64,000 bases of DNA from Halomonas alkalicola (GCF_030704205.1 NZ_CP131913.1:2046001-2110000), one strand, 5' to 3'. Shown: positions 40,722-52,435, numbered from the stretch's first letter. Numbers and translations are program-made. Notes: a model not told the origin generated them from the letters alone.

Positions 40722-40747
40722 GCCGGGGAGGGCGTGGCCCTCCCGGC
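40722..40747 (+). other. Intercistronic hairpin atpG-atpD
   Basis: GCCGGGGAGGGC pairs with GCCCTCCCGGC around a 3-base loop, with one bulged G, immediately after the atpG stop. No T-tract. Confidence 0.65.
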
Positions 40748-40762
40748 ACACAGGCTTCATAG

Positions 40763-42163
<1,401 letters not shown>

Positions 42164-42187
42164 TCCCGTCCATCAGGGGGATTCGCT

Positions 42188-42616
42188 ATGGCGAACAGCT
42201 TCACTTGCAACATCGTCAGCGCCGAAGCGGCCATCTTCTCGGGCGAGATCGAGCAGCTGGTAGCCTCGGGGCTCATGGGGGATATCGGCATCCTCGCAGG
42301 CCACCGTCCGCTGCTCACCGAGCTCAAGCCGGGTCCGATTCGCGTCATCCACGAGGGTGGCGCGGAGGAGAACTTCTACGTCTCCGGCGGCTTCCTCGAG
42401 GTGCAGCCGAAGGTCGTGACGATTCTCGCCGATGCGGCATCCCGTGCCGGTGACCTCGACGAGGCCTCCGCCGAGGAGGCCCGCCAGCATGCGCTGAAGG
42501 CGTTCAACGACAAGTCGGCGGAGCTGGATTACACCCGCGCCGCCGCCGAGCTCGCCGAGGCCGTGGCTCAGCTGCGTACCATCCAGCAGCTGCGCAAGAA
42601 GGCCGGCAAGGGCTGA
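42188..42616 (+). CDS. atpC: ATP synthase F1 subunit epsilon
   Basis: 142 aa. The N-terminal beta-sandwich includes [20 protein letters not shown] and [14 protein letters not shown]. The C-terminal helical hairpin ([24 protein letters not shown]) can inhibit rotation. It closes the atpIBEFHAGDC operon and is followed by a terminator. Confidence 0.96.
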   Translation: MANSFTCNIVSAEAAIFSGEIEQLVASGLMGDIGILAGHRPLLTELKPGPIRVIHEGGAEENFYVSGGFLEVQPKVVTILADAASRAGDLDEASAEEARQHALKAFNDKSAELDYTRAAAELAEAVAQLRTIQQLRKKAGKG

Positions 42617-42638
42617 TTCGGCCCGGGCCGTGACGGCG

Positions 42639-42680
42639 CGCCCCCCGATCCCGTGAAATAGCGGGTTCGGGGGGCGTTTT
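42639..42680 (+). terminator. Rho-independent terminator of the atp operon
   Basis: CGCCCCCCGA-CCCG pairs with CGGG-TCGGGGGGCG (one mismatch), has an 8-base loop, and runs into TTTT, 22 bases after atpC. Confidence 0.88.
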
Positions 42681-42761
42681 CGTCTCTGCTATCATGGGCG
42701 CCGGCCCCGCGCCGCTGGTTCCGCTCACCCATCTCTGCGCCCCCGGCGTCAGGAGGATGCC

Positions 42762-44135
42762 ATGTCACTGAACGAGACCCTGCAGGAACAGAAGGAGGCG
42801 CTGGTCGCGGCCCAGGCCGAGGAGGACCGCGAGCGCCTCGACGAGATGCTGTCGGAGCTGCGTTCCGCGGACATCGCCGAGATCCTCGAGGAAGTCCTCG
42901 AGGAGGATGACGATCTGCCGGTCGCCATGGGCCTGCTCGAGGCCCTGCCGCTGGAGCGGCGGGCCAACGTGTTGGGCTACCTGCCCGGCGAGGAGCAGGT
43001 CGAGATCACCTCGACCATGTCCGACGAAACGCTGCTCTCGGTGCTCGAGGAGATGGGCTCGGACGAGCGCGCCGACCTCTTCAACCTGCTCGACGAGGAT
43101 CGCCGCGAGGGGCTGCTGCGGCGCATGGCGCGCCAGGAGCGCGAGGACCTCAAGCGCCTGGCCAGCTACGAGGAGGGCACCGCCGGGGCGATCATGACCT
43201 CGGACTACGTGGCCATCCCCACCGGCATGACCGTCTCCCAGGCGATGATGCGGGTGCGTCAGACCGCCCCCGACGCCGAGACCGTCTACCAGCTCTATAT
43301 CATCGACCCCGACGGCAAGCTGGCCGGCACCCTGTCGCTGCGCCAGCTGATGGTGGCGCGCCCGGGAGCCCAGGTCGACGACATCATGATCAAGGACGTG
43401 ATCAGCATTCCGGTGGACGAGGCCCAGGAGGAGGTCGCCCGGGTCGTGGCCCGCTACGACCTGCTGGCGCTGCCGGTGCTCGATGCCGACGAGCGCCTGG
43501 TGGGCATCGTCACCCACGATGATGCCATGGACGTGGCCGAATCCGAGGCCACCGAGGACTTCCACAAGGGGATGTCCATCGGTGCCCTGGAGGACGGCGT
43601 CAGCCGGGTGCCGCTGTGGAGCCTCTACCGCAAGCGGGTGACCTGGCTGGTGCTGCTGGTCTTCGCCAACCTCTTCTCCGGCGCCGGCATCGCCTACTTC
43701 GAGGACACCATCGCCGCCCAGGTGGCGCTGGTCTTCTTCCTGCCGCTGCTGATCGGCAGCGGCGGCAACGCCGGGGCCCAGGCTGCCACCCTGATGGTGC
43801 GCGGCATGGCCACCGGCGACGTCGGGGTCAAGGACTGGAGCACCCTGCTCGGTCGCGAACTGCTGGTGGCCGGCTCCCTGGGCCTGACCATGGCCCTGGC
43901 GGTAGCGCCCATCGGGGTGATGCGCGGCGGCGAGGCGGTGGCCATGGTGGTGGCCATGAGCATGGTGACCATCGTGCTGTTCGGCAGCCTGCTCGGCATG
44001 TGCCTGCCCTTCGTGCTCAACCGGCTGGGCTGGGACCCGGCCACCGCCTCGGCGCCGCTGGTGACCACCCTGATCGACGCCTCGGGGGTGGTGATCTACT
44101 TCAGCATCGCCACCGCCATCCTGTCCGGGGTCTAG
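42762..44135 (+). CDS. mgtE: Magnesium transporter MgtE
   Basis: 457 aa. The acidic N-domain (about 1-130) is followed by two CBS domains (MTSDYVAIPTGMTVSQAMMR; VDDIMIKDVISIPVDEAQEE) and five membrane helices with the pore sequence FFLPLLIGSGGNAGAQAATL. The N-domain and CBS pair sense cytosolic Mg and gate the pore. AGGAGG precedes the ATG. uppP starts one base after its stop codon, so the two are co-transcribed. Confidence 0.95.
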   Translation: MSLNETLQEQKEALVAAQAEEDRERLDEMLSELRSADIAEILEEVLEEDDDLPVAMGLLEALPLERRANVLGYLPGEEQVEITSTMSDETLLSVLEEMGSDERADLFNLLDEDRREGLLRRMARQEREDLKRLASYEEGTAGAIMTSDYVAIPTGMTVSQAMMRVRQTAPDAETVYQLYIIDPDGKLAGTLSLRQLMVARPGAQVDDIMIKDVISIPVDEAQEEVARVVARYDLLALPVLDADERLVGIVTHDDAMDVAESEATEDFHKGMSIGALEDGVSRVPLWSLYRKRVTWLVLLVFANLFSGAGIAYFEDTIAAQVALVFFLPLLIGSGGNAGAQAATLMVRGMATGDVGVKDWSTLLGRELLVAGSLGLTMALAVAPIGVMRGGEAVAMVVAMSMVTIVLFGSLLGMCLPFVLNRLGWDPATASAPLVTTLIDASGVVIYFSIATAILSGV

Positions 44136-44136
44136 C

Positions 44137-44937
44137 ATGGAGTGGCTGCAGGTCTTCGTGCTTTCCATCGTGCAGGGGCTCACCGAGTTCCTGCCGATCT
44201 CCAGCTCCGCCCATCTGATCCTGGTGCCGGTGCTCACCGACTGGGAGGATCAGGGCCTCGCCTTCGACGTCGCCCTGCATATCGGCAGCCTGGCGGCGGT
44301 GGTGCTCTACTTCCGCCATGAGCTTGCGCGCATGGCCGGCAGCTGGGTCGGTTCGCTGCGCGGCGGCGGCATGGACCAGGATGCTCGGCTCGCCTGGTGG
44401 GTGCTGCTGGCCACCGTGCCGGTCTGCCTGATCGGCTTCACCTCCCGCGATGCCATCGAGCTGGGCATGCGTTCGCCGCTGATCATCGGCGCGAGCCTGA
44501 TCGGCTTCGGCCTGGTGCTGGGCTATGCCGACTGGCGCCGCCGCCGCGGCGGGCGCAGCGAGTACCAGCTGGGCCTCAGGGACGTGCTCTTCATCGGTGG
44601 CGCTCAGGCCCTGGCGCTGATTCCTGGCACCTCGCGCTCCGGCATCACCATCACCGCGGCGCTGCTGCTCGGCATGAGCCGGGAGGGCGCGGCACGCTTC
44701 TCCTTCCTGCTGTCGATCCCGGTGATCGTGCTGGCCGGTGGCCTGGAGATCGTCGGCCTGGTGCGGGAGTCCCATGCGGTGGACTGGCCGGCGGTGACGG
44801 TGGGGGCCATCCTCTCCGGCATCAGCGCCTACCTCTGCATCCACTATTTCCTGGTCTTCATCAAGCGCGTCGGCATGCAGCCCTTCGTGGTCTATCGGCT
44901 GCTGCTCGGCGGCTGGCTGCTGTGGCTGTTCTGGTAG
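44137..44937 (+). CDS. uppP: Undecaprenyl-diphosphatase (UppP/BacA)
   Basis: 266 aa polytopic inner-membrane enzyme recycling undecaprenyl pyrophosphate for cell-wall and LPS synthesis. The two active-site regions are present: QGLTEFLPISSSAHLIL (residues 12-28) and IPGTSRSGITITAALLLGMS. The protein ends in a final membrane helix, LLLGGWLLWLFW. It directly follows mgtE. glmU and glmS downstream supply UDP-GlcNAc for the same envelope pathways. Confidence 0.95.
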   Translation: MEWLQVFVLSIVQGLTEFLPISSSAHLILVPVLTDWEDQGLAFDVALHIGSLAAVVLYFRHELARMAGSWVGSLRGGGMDQDARLAWWVLLATVPVCLIGFTSRDAIELGMRSPLIIGASLIGFGLVLGYADWRRRRGGRSEYQLGLRDVLFIGGAQALALIPGTSRSGITITAALLLGMSREGAARFSFLLSIPVIVLAGGLEIVGLVRESHAVDWPAVTVGAILSGISAYLCIHYFLVFIKRVGMQPFVVYRLLLGGWLLWLFW

Positions 44938-44974
44938 TGGCCGACCCTCATCCGTCACGGGAGTGCCTGTCATC

Positions 44975-46105
44975 ATGAAGTTCCTGCGTCTCCATTTCCC
45001 GCTGCTGCTCCTCGCCGGGCTGCTGCTGCTGGCCGGCTGCTCGGAGCGCGACCGTCCCCTCGACTCGCCGGTGCGCTTCGAGGGGGGGATCTTCGGCAGC
45101 TTCTATCAGGTGACCATCGCCGACTCGCTGACCCAGGGCCAGGCCCAGGCGCTGGAGGAGGGCATCCTCGAGACGCTCGAGGCGGTGGATGTCGGCATGT
45201 CGATCTACATCGAGGACTCGGAGCTCATGGCCTTCAACCAGTCGCCCCTCGGTGAGTGGCAGCCGCTCTCCGACGAGCTGGTCGAGGTGCTGGCGATCAG
45301 CCAGGCGGTGGCCGAGAAGAGCGACGGCGCCTTCGACGTCACCCTGGGGGGGCTGGTCAACCTGTGGAGCTTCGGCGGCGAGGCGCGTCCCCGCGAGGTG
45401 CCGGACGAGGCGGCGCTGGCCGAGCGCCTCGAGGTGGTCGGTTTCGATGCGCTGGAACTCGACCCGGCGGGGCTGCAGGCGCGGCGCACCCGGGACGTCT
45501 TCGTCGACCTGGGCGGTGTGGCCAAGGGCCATGCGGTGGACCGGGTCGCGGCCTACCTCGACCGTGAGGGCATCGAGCACTATCTGGTCAACCTGGGGGG
45601 CGACCTGATCGCCCGGGGCTATCGCAATGCCGGCGGCGGGGACGACGGCGAGGCCGAGTCCTGGCGCATCGGCGTGGAGGCGCCGCTGGAAGACCGTCAG
45701 GAGGCGCAGTACGTGCTGCCCATCGGCGATGTCTCCCTGGCCACCTCCGGCGACTACCGCAACTACTTCGAGGAGGGGGGGCAGCGCTTCTCCCACACCC
45801 TGGACCCGCGCAGCGGCCGGCCCATCGACCATCGCCTGGCCTCGGTGAGCGTGCTGCACCCCTCCAACGCCTGGGCCGACGCCTGGGCCACGGCGCTGAT
45901 GGTGCTGGGGGACGAGGCGGGCATGGCCCTGGCCGTCGCCCAGGACCTCAAGGTGTTGATGATCGTACGCGTGGACGAGGGCTGGGAGAGCCTCGTCAGC
46001 CCCGCCTTCGTGGCATACTTCGGCGATGAGCTGGTCGAGGAGCTCGGCCTGGTGGCGGTAGCCGAGCCGGGCGAGCTCGAGACCGAGCCCGCCCCGAACG
46101 AATGA
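44975..46105 (+). CDS. apbE: FAD:protein FMN transferase (ApbE), lipoprotein
   Basis: 376 aa. A signal peptide ends at the lipobox LLAGCSE (Cys about residue 21), placing it on the periplasmic side. ApbE motifs are GSFYQVTI, GAFDVTLGGLVNLWSFGG, FVDLGGVAKGHAVDRVA, LVNLGGDLIARG and SGDYRNYF with HTLDPRSGRPIDH. It covalently attaches FMN to Thr residues of target flavoproteins such as Nqr/Rnf subunits, none of which is encoded here. The ATG at 44975 starts the signal peptide cleanly. Confidence 0.93.
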   Translation: MKFLRLHFPLLLLAGLLLLAGCSERDRPLDSPVRFEGGIFGSFYQVTIADSLTQGQAQALEEGILETLEAVDVGMSIYIEDSELMAFNQSPLGEWQPLSDELVEVLAISQAVAEKSDGAFDVTLGGLVNLWSFGGEARPREVPDEAALAERLEVVGFDALELDPAGLQARRTRDVFVDLGGVAKGHAVDRVAAYLDREGIEHYLVNLGGDLIARGYRNAGGGDDGEAESWRIGVEAPLEDRQEAQYVLPIGDVSLATSGDYRNYFEEGGQRFSHTLDPRSGRPIDHRLASVSVLHPSNAWADAWATALMVLGDEAGMALAVAQDLKVLMIVRVDEGWESLVSPAFVAYFGDELVEELGLVAVAEPGELETEPAPNE

Positions 46106-46121
46106 ACGACAGGAGTCATTG

Positions 46122-47483
46122 ATGACGCTGGATGTGGTGATACTCGCGGCCGGGCAGGGAACCCGGATGCGCTCGACCCTGCCCAAGGTGCTGCACCGCC
46201 TGGCCGGCAAGCCCATGGTGCGCCATGTGATCGACACCGCGGCAGGGCTCGCTGCCGAGCGTACCCACGTGGTGGTGGGGCACGGCGCCGAGAAGGTGCG
46301 CGAGGCCCTGGCCGACTGCGAGGTGCACTTCGCGCTGCAGGCCGAACAGAAGGGCACCGGCCATGCCGTGGCCCAGGCCCTGGAGGGCCTCGGCGAGGGC
46401 AAGGTGCTGGTGCTCTATGGCGACGTGCCGCTGATCCGTCGCGAGACCCTGGCGGGGCTGCTGGACGGCGTCGATGACGACCACCTCGGCCTGCTCACCG
46501 TGACCCTGGCGGACCCCACCGGCTACGGGCGCATCCTGCGCAATGCCGAGGGCGAGGCGGTGGCCATCGTCGAGCACAAGGACGCCTCCCAGACGGAGCT
46601 TGCCATCGCCGAGTGCAACACCGGCATCATGGCGATGACCGCCGCCCAGCTGCGCCGCTGGCTGCCGCGGCTCTCCGCCGACAACGCCCAGGGCGAGTAC
46701 TACCTCACCGACATCATCGCCATGGCGGCCGCCGAGGGGGTCAGGATCGTCACCGCCCAGCCGGCCGACCCGCTGGAGGTGGAGGGGGTCAACAACCGGC
46801 TGCAGATGGCACGCCTGGAGCGCGCCCACCAGCTGGCCACGGCCGAGCGGCTGATGGCCGACGGGGTGGCGCTGATCGACCCGGCGAGGATCGACATCCG
46901 CGGCGCCCTCACCTGCGGCCACGACGTGGAGATCGATGTGGGCTGCGTCTTCGAGGGAAACGTGGAGCTCGGCGAGGGGGTGCGCATCGGCCCCCACTGC
47001 GTGATCCGCGACAGCCATATCGGCGCCGAGACGGTGATCGAGCCTCACAGCGTCATCGAGGGCACGGTGATCGCCGGTCGCGGTCGCGTCGGTCCCTTCG
47101 CCCGGCTGCGCCCCGGCACCCGCCTGGCGGTGGGCGCCAAGGTGGGCAACTTCGTCGAGACCAAGAACGCCGAGGTGGGTGAGGGCAGCAAGATCAACCA
47201 CCTGAGCTACGTGGGCGACGCCCGGCTGGGCCGCGACGTCAACGTCGGCGCCGGCACCATCACCTGCAACTATGACGGCGCCCACAAGCATCGCACCGAG
47301 ATCGGCGATGGCGCCTTCATCGGCTCCAACACGGCGCTGGTGGCCCCGGTGAGCGTGGGCAGCAACGCCACCGTGGGCGCCGGTTCCACCATCAGCAAGG
47401 ACGTGGCGGACAACGCCCTGGCCGTTTCCCGCGGCCGTCAGATCAGCAAGGCCGACTGGCCGCGCCCCAGCAAGGACAGGTAA
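46122..47483 (+). CDS. glmU: Bifunctional UDP-N-acetylglucosamine pyrophosphorylase / glucosamine-1-phosphate N-acetyltransferase
   Basis: 453 aa. The N-terminal uridyltransferase has [20 protein letters not shown] (near residue 5) and [13 protein letters not shown] left-handed beta-helix follows, ending in the acetyltransferase site ([28 protein letters not shown]). It makes UDP-GlcNAc for peptidoglycan and LPS. AGGAG at 46111-46115 sets the ATG at 46122; a TTG one codon earlier is possible. glmS, supplying glucosamine-6-phosphate, follows after 11 bases. Confidence 0.97.
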   Translation: MTLDVVILAAGQGTRMRSTLPKVLHRLAGKPMVRHVIDTAAGLAAERTHVVVGHGAEKVREALADCEVHFALQAEQKGTGHAVAQALEGLGEGKVLVLYGDVPLIRRETLAGLLDGVDDDHLGLLTVTLADPTGYGRILRNAEGEAVAIVEHKDASQTELAIAECNTGIMAMTAAQLRRWLPRLSADNAQGEYYLTDIIAMAAAEGVRIVTAQPADPLEVEGVNNRLQMARLERAHQLATAERLMADGVALIDPARIDIRGALTCGHDVEIDVGCVFEGNVELGEGVRIGPHCVIRDSHIGAETVIEPHSVIEGTVIAGRGRVGPFARLRPGTRLAVGAKVGNFVETKNAEVGEGSKINHLSYVGDARLGRDVNVGAGTITCNYDGAHKHRTEIGDGAFIGSNTALVAPVSVGSNATVGAGSTISKDVADNALAVSRGRQISKADWPRPSKDR

Positions 47484-47494
47484 GGAGAGTCACC

Positions 47495-49330
47495 ATGTGT
47501 GGAATCGTCGGGGCCGTTGCCGAGCGTAACGTGGAAGGCATTCTTCTCGAGGGGCTGAAGCGCCTCGAGTACCGCGGCTATGACTCCGCCGGCATGGCGG
47601 TGCTCTCGCCGGAGGGCACGCTGTCGCGCCGCCGGGCGGTGGGCAAGGTGGCGGCCCTGGCCGAGCGCCTGGCGGCGGAGCCGTTGCCGGGGCGCTGCGG
47701 CATTGCCCATACCCGCTGGGCCACCCACGGCCGGCCCAGCGAGGCCAATGCCCACCCCCACCAGTCCGGCGAGCGCCTGGCGGTGGTGCACAACGGCATC
47801 ATCGAGAACCACGAGGCCCTGCGCCAGGAGCTCAAGGCGGCGGGCTATGTCTTCACCTCCGAGACCGATACCGAAGTGGTGGCCCACCTGCTGGAGCGCG
47901 AGAGCCGCGAGGCGGGCGACCTGCTGGCCGCGGTGCGCCGCGTGCTGGCCCGACTCGAGGGCGCCTATGCGCTGGGCGTGGTCAGCGCGGCCGAGCCCGA
48001 TGTGATCGTCGGCGCCCGCAAGGGCAGCCCGCTGGTGGTGGGGGTGGGCATCGGCGAGGCCTTCCTGGGCTCGGACCCCCTGGCCCTGCTGCAGGTCACC
48101 GACCGCTTCATCTACCTGGAGGAGGGCGACATGGTGCGCCTCTCCGCGGGCGGTCGCATCGAGGTCTTCGATGCCGCAGGTGGACCCGTGGAGCGCGAGG
48201 TGCAGACCTTCGAGCACGGTGACGGGGCCGCCAGCAAGGGCGAGTACCGCCACTTCATGCTCAAGGAGATCCATGAGCAGCCGGCGGTGATCGCCGCGGC
48301 GCTCGAGGGCCGCCTGGGCGAGCGCTCGGTGCTGGTGGAGAGCTTCGGCCCCGACGCCGAGGCGCTGTTCGGCCGCGTCCGCCAGATCCATATCGTCGCC
48401 TGCGGCACCAGCTACCACGCCGGGATGGTGGCCCGCTACTGGCTGGAGCGGTTCGCCGGGGTACCGGTGCAGGTGGAGGTGGCCTCGGAGTACCGCTATC
48501 GCCAGGTGGTGGTGCCCGAGGGCACCCTCTTCGTCACCCTCTCCCAGTCCGGCGAGACCGCCGACACCCTGGCGGCGCTGCGCTTCGCCAGGGAGCGCGG
48601 CTACCTGGCCAGCCTGGCGATCTGCAACGTGCCGGGCAGCTCCCTGGTGCGCGAGTCGGACCTGACCCTGATGACCCAGGCCGGCCCCGAGGTCGGGGTG
48701 GCCTCCACCAAGGCCTTCACCACCCAGCTCACCGCGCTGATGCTCTTCACCCTGGCGCTGGGGCGGGTCAAGGGGCTCGACGAGGCCACCCAGGCCGAGC
48801 TGGTGACGGCCCTGCGCGGCCTGCCGCGACTGGTGGAGCGGGTGCTGGCGCTGGATACCGAGATCGAGGCGCTCTCCATGGCCTTCGCCGAGAAGCAGCA
48901 TGCGCTCTTCCTGGGCCGCGGGGCGCACTTCCCGATCGCCCTGGAGGGCGCGCTCAAGCTCAAGGAGATCTCCTACATTCACGCCGAGGCCTATCCGGCC
49001 GGGGAGCTCAAGCACGGCCCCCTGGCGCTGGTGGACAGCGAGATGCCGGTCATCTCCGTCGCCCCCAACGACGAGCTGCTCGACAAGCTCAAGTCGAACC
49101 TCCAGGAGGTGCGTGCCCGGGGCGGCGAGCTCTTCGTGTTCGCCGACGAGGGGGGGGCGCTGGCCGAGGAGGAGGGGATCCGGGTGCTGCGCCTGCCCCA
49201 TGTGCACGAGGCCCTCGCCCCGATCCTCTACACCCTGCCGCTGCAGCTGCTCAGCTACCACGTGGCGGTGCTCAAGGGCACCGACGTGGACCAGCCGCGC
49301 AACCTGGCCAAGAGCGTGACGGTGGAGTGA
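47495..49330 (+). CDS. glmS: Glutamine--fructose-6-phosphate aminotransferase (isomerizing)
   Basis: 611 aa. The N-terminal Ntn glutaminase starts [12 protein letters not shown] (catalytic Cys after Met removal) and has [18 protein letters not shown]. Two SIS domains follow ([34 protein letters not shown]), and the protein ends [13 protein letters not shown]. It makes glucosamine-6-phosphate, the first committed step of amino-sugar synthesis. No glmS ribozyme or GlmZ-like pairing region is evident in the 11-base leader. The next gene overlaps by four bases. Confidence 0.97.
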   Translation: MCGIVGAVAERNVEGILLEGLKRLEYRGYDSAGMAVLSPEGTLSRRRAVGKVAALAERLAAEPLPGRCGIAHTRWATHGRPSEANAHPHQSGERLAVVHNGIIENHEALRQELKAAGYVFTSETDTEVVAHLLERESREAGDLLAAVRRVLARLEGAYALGVVSAAEPDVIVGARKGSPLVVGVGIGEAFLGSDPLALLQVTDRFIYLEEGDMVRLSAGGRIEVFDAAGGPVEREVQTFEHGDGAASKGEYRHFMLKEIHEQPAVIAAALEGRLGERSVLVESFGPDAEALFGRVRQIHIVACGTSYHAGMVARYWLERFAGVPVQVEVASEYRYRQVVVPEGTLFVTLSQSGETADTLAALRFARERGYLASLAICNVPGSSLVRESDLTLMTQAGPEVGVASTKAFTTQLTALMLFTLALGRVKGLDEATQAELVTALRGLPRLVERVLALDTEIEALSMAFAEKQHALFLGRGAHFPIALEGALKLKEISYIHAEAYPAGELKHGPLALVDSEMPVISVAPNDELLDKLKSNLQEVRARGGELFVFADEGGALAEEEGIRVLRLPHVHEALAPILYTLPLQLLSYHVAVLKGTDVDQPRNLAKSVTVE

Positions 49331-50193
49331 CGCCGGCCGCCGAGCCGCCGCGCCTCTACCTGGGGCTGCCCATGTGGGCCAACCCGGAGTGGCGCGGCAC
49401 CCTCTATCCGCCCCATGGCGGCGGGCTTGCGGAGTATGCCCGGGTGTTCGGCACGGTGGAGGGCAACACCACCTTCTACAGCGGGGCCCCCCGGGCGGAG
49501 ACGGTGGCGGCCTGGGCGCGCCAGGCGCCATCGGGATTCCGCTTCTGCTTCAAGCTGCCGGGGGCGCTCACCCATGAGCGCCGCCTTTCCGGCATCGAGG
49601 CGGAACTGGAGGGCTTTCTCGAGGCGCTCTCGCCCCTGCATGACCGGCTCGGGCCCATGATGGTCCAGCTGCCCCGCGACTTTGGCGTGGAGGAGCTCCC
49701 CCGACTGGCGGCCCTGCTCTCCCGCTGGCCGGCGCAGATCCCCTGCGCGGTGGAGGTGCGCCACCCCGAGTTTTTCCACAAGGGGCCCGCCGAGGTCGCC
49801 CTCAACAGATTGTTGATAAGTCACGGCGTCGACCGGGTGATGCTCGACGTACGACCGCTCTTCTCGACCCCGCCTGGGGCCTGTCCCGGCCTCGCCGTGG
49901 CCCAGAGGGAAAAGCCTAAACGCCCTTCACACGTGCTTTCCACGGCAGATCGCCCGCTGGTGCGCTTCATCGGCCACCTCGATCCCGCGATCAACGAGCG
50001 CTATTTCGCGCCCTGGATCCAGCGCCTCGTCCTGTGGATAAAACAGGGGAAAACCCCTTATCTGATGGTGCATACTCCGGACAACCGCCAGGCCCCGGAG
50101 CTGGCAAGATCCCTCCATGCACGGCTCGCCGAGGCCCTCTCCCTGCCGCCCCTGGCGGACTTCCCGGGCGAGGCCCAGACGACCCTCTTCTGA
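49327..50193 (+). CDS. DUF72 (YecE-like) family protein
   Basis: 288 aa TIM-barrel-like protein of unknown function. Recognisable family parts are GTLYPP near residue 24, [52 protein letters not shown] and the C-terminal [18 protein letters not shown]. It starts with a GTG that overlaps the glmS stop (GTGA), so it is translationally coupled to glmS. No biochemical activity is firmly established for the family. A perfect DnaA box lies in its 3' third. Confidence 0.88.
   Translation: MTPAAEPPRLYLGLPMWANPEWRGTLYPPHGGGLAEYARVFGTVEGNTTFYSGAPRAETVAAWARQAPSGFRFCFKLPGALTHERRLSGIEAELEGFLEALSPLHDRLGPMMVQLPRDFGVEELPRLAALLSRWPAQIPCAVEVRHPEFFHKGPAEVALNRLLISHGVDRVMLDVRPLFSTPPGACPGLAVAQREKPKRPSHVLSTADRPLVRFIGHLDPAINERYFAPWIQRLVLWIKQGKTPYLMVHTPDNRQAPELARSLHARLAEALSLPPLADFPGEAQTTLF
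50033..50041 (-). promoter_or_regulatory. DnaA box (perfect) inside the DUF72 gene
   Basis: TGTGGATAA is the reverse complement of the consensus, isolated from other boxes. It may be chance. Confidence 0.4.
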
Positions 50194-50538
50194 CGCCCCA
50201 TGATCCATGACAGCCGATCGGCGCGACGGGCCAGCTTCGACTGGCCATCCAGCGTTTGATCGGATAGTTTTATCCCCCTGTGCGGCATACCCATGGATAT
50301 TTACCGGATCTTGCCCATAAAGGCGTGATTCCTGCCGGTATCGGCCGCACGGTGCCTGCCCTTCCCGGAGCAACAACCTGCCGGGCGGAGGCGAGCGGCA
50401 CGGCAGCGATCCTGCCTGGATCCTGTCATGCTCTGGAAGACGCCGTGCGATCCATGGCGTCCTGGACGTGGCAATGACAAGCACAAGCCGTCATCGCGCC
50501 AGACCGGCTGATGGCGACACGTACACTCAGGGTGAATC
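50194..50538. other. 345-base spacer upstream of the NSS transporter
   Basis: No convincing gene, terminator or RNA. A small palindrome, GGATA-GTTT-TATCC, lies at about 50261-50274. I could not assign a clear promoter. Confidence 0.4.
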
Positions 50539-51882
50539 ATGTCTAAACTCGTGCATGCGCAGTGGTCATCGAAGATGACCTTCGTGCTCGCCGCCGCGGG
50601 CTCCGCGGTGGGACTGGGCAACATCTGGCGGTTTTCCTACATGGTGGGCGACAGCGGGGGTGCGGCCTTCGTGCTCATCTACCTGGCCTGCGTGGCCCTG
50701 GTGGGCCTGCCGATCCTGGTGGCCGAATGGCTGATCGGCCGGCGCGGCCAGGAGAACCCCATCAACGCCATGGCGGATCTCGCGCGCCGGAACGGACGCC
50801 TGCCGGCCTGGGCGGTGGTCGGTGCCAGCGGCGTGCTGGCGGCCTTCCTGATCCTCTCCTTCTATAGCGTGATCGGCGGTTGGTCGCTCTCCTACACCCT
50901 GGGTTCCGTCACCGGCCGCTTCACCGGCCAGGATGCCGACGGCATCGGCGCGCTCTTCGGCAGCCTGCTGGGCAGCCCGGGCATGCTGACCCTGTGGCAC
51001 ACCGCCTTCATGGCACTGGTGATCTTCATCGTCGCCCGCGGTGTGACCAAGGGGCTCGAGGGCGCCGTGCGCACCATGATGCCGGGGCTGGTGCTGCTGC
51101 TGATCGTGCTGGTCGGCTACGGCATGACCACCGGTCACTTCGGCGAGGCGCTGGCCTTCATGTTCCGCCCCGACTGGAGCGCGGTGACCGGGGGCGTGGT
51201 GCTGGCCGCCATGGGGCAGGCCTTCTTCACCCTCTCCCTGGGCATGGGCATCATGATGGCCTACGGCTCCTACCTGGGCGAGGACGTCAACCTGATCGGC
51301 ACCGCCCGTACGGTGATCATCCTCGACACCGTGATCGCGCTGCTGGCGGGCATGGCGATCTTCCCCATCGTCTTCGCCAACGGCATGAGCCCCGCCGATG
51401 GGCCCGGGCTGATCTTCGTCAACCTGCCGGTGGCCTTCGGCAACATGACCGGCGGTGCCATCCTCGGCCTGATGTTCTTCCTGCTGCTCACCTTCGCGGC
51501 GCTGACCTCGGCGATCTCGCTGCTGGAGCCGGTGGTGGAGCTGGTGGAGGAGCGCACCCCGCTCTCCCGTGTGGCGGCGACCCTGACGAGCGGCGTGGCG
51601 GTATGGGCGCTGGGCATCGCGGCGCTGATGTCGTTCAACGTCTGGGGAGACTTCCTGATCTTCGGCCTGAACATCTTCGACCTGCTGGATACCTTCACCA
51701 GCAAGGTGCTGCTGCCCTTGACCGGCCTCGGGGCGATCCTCTTCGTGGCCTGGTGCCTGGAGCGCCAGAGCGTGGCCAGCGAGCTTGGCCTGGCCGGCGG
51801 CACGGAGCGGCTATGGCACCTGGTGGCCCGCTATGTGGCGCCCATCGGGGTGATCGTGGTCTTCGTCACCGGCCTGCTCTAG
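50539..51882 (+). CDS. Sodium-dependent transporter, NSS/SNF family
   Basis: 447 aa with about 11 membrane helices. The first helix has the sodium/substrate motif AAAGSAVGLGNIWRFSYMVG (residues 18-37), and helix 6 has LGMGIMMAYGSYLGED. Bacterial members (LeuT, MhsT, Tyt1) couple sodium entry to uptake of amino acids; 11-helix forms often carry aromatic or hydrophobic amino acids. The substrate here is not predictable. It stands alone between two spacers and converges with a small gene. Confidence 0.9.
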   Translation: MSKLVHAQWSSKMTFVLAAAGSAVGLGNIWRFSYMVGDSGGAAFVLIYLACVALVGLPILVAEWLIGRRGQENPINAMADLARRNGRLPAWAVVGASGVLAAFLILSFYSVIGGWSLSYTLGSVTGRFTGQDADGIGALFGSLLGSPGMLTLWHTAFMALVIFIVARGVTKGLEGAVRTMMPGLVLLLIVLVGYGMTTGHFGEALAFMFRPDWSAVTGGVVLAAMGQAFFTLSLGMGIMMAYGSYLGEDVNLIGTARTVIILDTVIALLAGMAIFPIVFANGMSPADGPGLIFVNLPVAFGNMTGGAILGLMFFLLLTFAALTSAISLLEPVVELVEERTPLSRVAATLTSGVAVWALGIAALMSFNVWGDFLIFGLNIFDLLDTFTSKVLLPLTGLGAILFVAWCLERQSVASELGLAGGTERLWHLVARYVAPIGVIVVFVTGLL

Positions 51883-51913
51883 GCGGGACGATCCGAAGAG
51901 GGCAGAAAGCCCT

Positions 51914-51944
51914 GCGAGCCCCGCCCCGGCGGGGGGGGGCTCGC
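51914..51944. terminator. GC-rich hairpin between convergent genes
   Basis: GCGAGCCCC pairs with GGGGCTCGC; the right arm is part of a 9-G run. There is no T-tract in either direction, so it is a weak or factor-dependent terminator. Confidence 0.5.
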
Positions 51945-51977
51945 GTGTTGGGGGGTGCCCTGGCCGTTGGGCCGGGG

Positions 51978-52187
51978 TCAGTGCATCTCGTCGAGCTCGT
52001 CTTCCGGCAGCTCGGCGATGTCACGGGACAGCTGCTTGAACTCCTCATGGAGCTCGATGCCCCGCCGGGCCCGCAGGTTGCGCTGGGCGGCGGTGCGGCT
52101 GCGCTGCTCGTGCTCGACGACTTCCATGCTCATGAAGATGTCGAGGAGTTCGCTCTTCAGGGAGGTTAACCGTTCGACATTGCGCAT
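51978..52187 (-). CDS. Small coiled-coil hypothetical protein
   Basis: 69 aa, starting MRNVERLTSLKSELLDIFMS. Highly charged, with predicted long helices (EHEQRSRTAAQRNLRARRGI) and an acidic C-terminus (ELPEDELDEMH). No signal peptide or membrane segment. AGGAG eight bases before the ATG at 52187 supports translation. I do not recognise a characterised family. It diverges from hexR across a 248-base spacer and converges with the NSS gene. Confidence 0.7.
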   Translation of the reverse strand: MRNVERLTSLKSELLDIFMSMEVVEHEQRSRTAAQRNLRARRGIELHEEFKQLSRDIAELPEDELDEMH

Positions 52188-52435
52188 GATCGACTCTCCT
52201 TGGACACTACGCGGCACTGCAAGTCTTACTATATCTCACTTGACAGAATGATGACGATCAGGGTTTTACGCCACAACGCAGGGTAAACGCTAGCGTTCGG
52301 ACGGGGTCACCGCTGGCGGCCGGGGCGGCACCGACATCTTGCGCTGCACAACGCCGGCTCCTTGGGCATACTGTGTCAAACCCGTTACCCGTATCGTCAC
52401 TGCCCGGGGCGATACCCCCATTCGAGGAGCTTCCA

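Noticed and set aside
47484..47494. A glmS ribozyme
   Set aside because: The leader is only 11 bases after glmU, far too short.
50033..50041. The isolated DnaA box in the DUF72 gene as a regulatory locus
   Set aside because: A single box inside a coding region with no neighbour box or promoter; listed as a site but probably chance.
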